This document shows, in pieces, positions 62,412 through 64,000 of a stretch of DNA of 64,000 bases; positions within the stretch are counted from its first letter, which is position 1; each line of letters opens with the position of its first letter. The notes beneath the pieces are model-generated. The model did not search any database and was not told the origin of the DNA. It saw nothing but the letters and a program-made list of their open reading frames with translations. Origin of the DNA: Leadbetterella sp040829825. Lineage in GTDB: Bacteria > Bacteroidota > Bacteroidia > Cytophagales > Spirosomataceae. The stretch lies in NCBI RefSeq assembly GCF_040829825.1, contig NZ_JBFOLH010000003.1, one strand, 5' to 3'. The translations under genes and the position numbers were made by a program.

Positions 62412-64000
62412 ATGTTTCAAAAGTTTATACACCGCCCGGTGTTATCCATCGTCATATCGGTACTTATTGTTCTTATCGGTACGATCTCTCTTTTGCAGCT
62501 GCCTATCACGCAGTATCCCGACATCGCGCCGCCGGAGGTGAACGTAACCACGCGGTTTACAGGTGCCAATGCCGATGCCGTGGTAAAGGCGGTGATCACT
62601 CCCCTGGAAAAGGCCATTAACGGGGTTCCGGGGATGTCGTATATGACCTCTGTTTCGGGTAACGACGGTACCGGGATTATCCAGATTATTTTTAAGGCGG
62701 GAATTGACCCGGATGTGGCCGCCGTTAACGTGCAGAACCGGGTAACCTCTGTAATGGATGAGCTGCCCGAAGAGGCCATCAAAGCCGGGGTGATCGTGGA
62801 AAAAGTGCAGAACAGCATGCTGATGTACCTGAATATCCTGAGCGATGATAAGGAGCTGGACGAAAAGTTCCTTTTCAACTTTGTGGATATCAATGTACTG
62901 AAAGAGCTGAAGCGGATAGAAGGGGTGGGATTTGCCGAGCTGATGGGCCGCCGCGATTACGCCATGCGGGTGTGGCTGAACCCGGAAAAGATGCTGATGT
63001 ACAATATTTCCTCGAACGACGTGATCGCCAGGCTGAAGGAGCAGAATGTGGAGGCCGCTCCCGGGAAGATCGGGGAGAGCTCGGGGAAAGAGGGTCAGTC
63101 GCTCCAGTACGTGCTGCGCTACACCGGGAAATTAAATTCGCAGCAGGCGTATGAAGAGCTGGTGATCCGGAGCAAGGCGGACGGGGAGATCCTGCGCCTG
63201 AAGGACATTGCGGAAGTGGAGTTTGACTCCCAGGATTATAACGTGCTCTCGAAGGAAAACGGGCAGCCTTCCGGCTCCATCATGATCAAGCAGCGGCCCG
63301 GAAGTAATGCCAAGGAGGTGATTGAAAACATCAAGATCCGGATGGCGGAGCTGAAGGAAACCAGCTTTCCGCCGGGCATGGATTATACCATCGGCTACGA
63401 TGTATCGGCGTTCCTGGATGCCTCTATTGCGGTGGTGCTTCGTACGCTGGTGGAAGCGTTCCTGCTGGTGGCGCTGGTGATCTTTATTTTCCTCCAGGAT
63501 ACCCGCTCCACGCTGATCCCGATCATAGCGGTGCCGGTGTCACTGGTGGGCACGTTCTTTTTTATGCAGATGCTGGGTTTCTCGCTGAACCTGATCACGC
63601 TTTTTGCGCTGGTGCTGGCCATTGGTATCGTGGTGGATAATGCCATTGTGGTGATTGAGGCGGTGCACGCCAAAATGGAAAGTAAGCACCTGTCGCCGCT
63701 GAAAGCTACGGAAGAGGCCATGTCGGAGATCAGCGGAGCCATTATTGCCATTACCCTGGTGATGTCGGCGGTGTTTGTGCCGGTGGCTTTTATGGAAGGC
63801 CCTACGGGCATTTTTTACCGCCAGTTCTCGCTGACCATGGCGGTGGCCATTGTGCTTTCGGGGGTTACGGCATTGACGCTCACGCCGGCGCTGTGTGCCC
63901 TCTTCCTGAAGGATGTACACGCCGAACCGAAGAAGGGGCTGGTGGCCCGGTTTTTTAACGGGTTCAATAACTGGTATAACGGCATTGCCTCAAAATACCA
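62412..64000 (+). CDS. RND efflux permease, HAE1/AcrB type (N-terminal half)
   Basis: About 530 residues are present; the gene runs past the right edge. It starts MFQKFIHRPVLSIVISVLIV (TM1), continues with the periplasmic porter domain (PDIAPPEVNVTTRFTGANAD, YMTSVSGNDGTGII) and then TM2-TM6 (VEAFLLVALVIFIFLQDTRS, LALVLAIGIVVD). In TM4 the AcrB Asp-Asp proton-relay pair reads Asp-Asn here (VVDNAIVVIEAVHA). The pump exports drugs or other hydrophobic compounds using the proton gradient. An outer-membrane factor gene probably follows outside the window. Confidence 0.95.
   Translation, partial: MFQKFIHRPVLSIVISVLIVLIGTISLLQLPITQYPDIAPPEVNVTTRFTGANADAVVKAVITPLEKAINGVPGMSYMTSVSGNDGTGIIQIIFKAGIDPDVAAVNVQNRVTSVMDELPEEAIKAGVIVEKVQNSMLMYLNILSDDKELDEKFLFNFVDINVLKELKRIEGVGFAELMGRRDYAMRVWLNPEKMLMYNISSNDVIARLKEQNVEAAPGKIGESSGKEGQSLQYVLRYTGKLNSQQAYEELVIRSKADGEILRLKDIAEVEFDSQDYNVLSKENGQPSGSIMIKQRPGSNAKEVIENIKIRMAELKETSFPPGMDYTIGYDVSAFLDASIAVVLRTLVEAFLLVALVIFIFLQDTRSTLIPIIAVPVSLVGTFFFMQMLGFSLNLITLFALVLAIGIVVDNAIVVIEAVHAKMESKHLSPLKATEEAMSEISGAIIAITLVMSAVFVPVAFMEGPTGIFYRQFSLTMAVAIVLSGVTALTLTPALCALFLKDVHAEPKKGLVARFFNGFNNWYNGIASKY

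Overview
The window comes from a member of the Bacteroidota, most likely the order Cytophagales. The evidence is a SusC/SusD pair with a FecR anti-sigma factor and a Bacteroidetes-type ECF sigma factor, a GldJ/GldK-type gliding and type IX secretion lipoprotein, a DUF4175 protein, and many secreted glycoside hydrolases with short Bacteroidetes lipoprotein signals. Several -7 elements of the form TAnnTTTG, the Bacteroidetes promoter type, also fit. The genus cannot be fixed from sequence reading alone. DNA is of medium G+C and densely coding. I saw no rRNA, tRNA, CRISPR array, transposase or prophage gene.

Region by region: 1-3.8 kb holds the start of a gldK-like gene and mfd. From 3.9 to 12.9 kb, all on the minus strand, runs a regulated outer-membrane uptake locus in the order ECF sigma, FecR, STN-containing SusC, SusD, a secreted endonuclease/exonuclease/phosphatase-fold enzyme and a Cys-type sulfatase. 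From 13 to 20 kb lie a CbpA/CbpM chaperone pair, a clan GH-D-like glycosidase, a JmjC/cupin protein, a patatin phospholipase, a 7-bp-periodic tandem repeat and a GH43 enzyme. From 20.2 to 30.2 kb are a HigB toxin with an unusually short antitoxin partner, a PA0069-type radical SAM protein, a double-SWIM Snf2 helicase, a thioesterase, ComF, exonuclease III and a giant coiled-coil DUF4175 protein.

The most informative stretch is 30.2-34.2 kb. Two ParB-binding parS palindromes (one perfect) lie directly before mnmG (gidA), and 3.6 kb further on a 350-bp non-coding region carries a cluster of DnaA-box-like sequences and an AT-rich block. I read this as a candidate chromosomal replication origin (oriC) with its centromere sites. 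No dnaA, parA or parB gene is in the window.

To the right are a TPR protein, nadA, a DEDD exonuclease and an operon of GH29 fucosidase, DUF1080 protein and a lipoprotein form of formylglycine-generating enzyme with both catalytic cysteines. The last could activate the sulfatase at 3.9 kb. Then come YjbQ, DUF3467, an S9 peptidase, a GH3-serine hydrolase fusion, an ABC-F protein with one degenerate ATP site, ribosomal protein S1, MscS, a GHMP kinase, an HNH protein, leucyl aminopeptidase, an M48-like peptidase with MORN repeats, accD, a bile-acid-symporter-family protein, a luciferase-like oxidoreductase, and the start of an RND efflux operon that runs off the right edge.

Start codons were moved inward from the longest open frame where homology or signal peptides demanded it (cbpM, higB, comF, yjbQ, the DUF3467 gene, the ABC-F gene, rpsA, the HNH gene, accD, the luciferase-like gene and the RND adaptor). 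Promoter calls rest on motif matching only.
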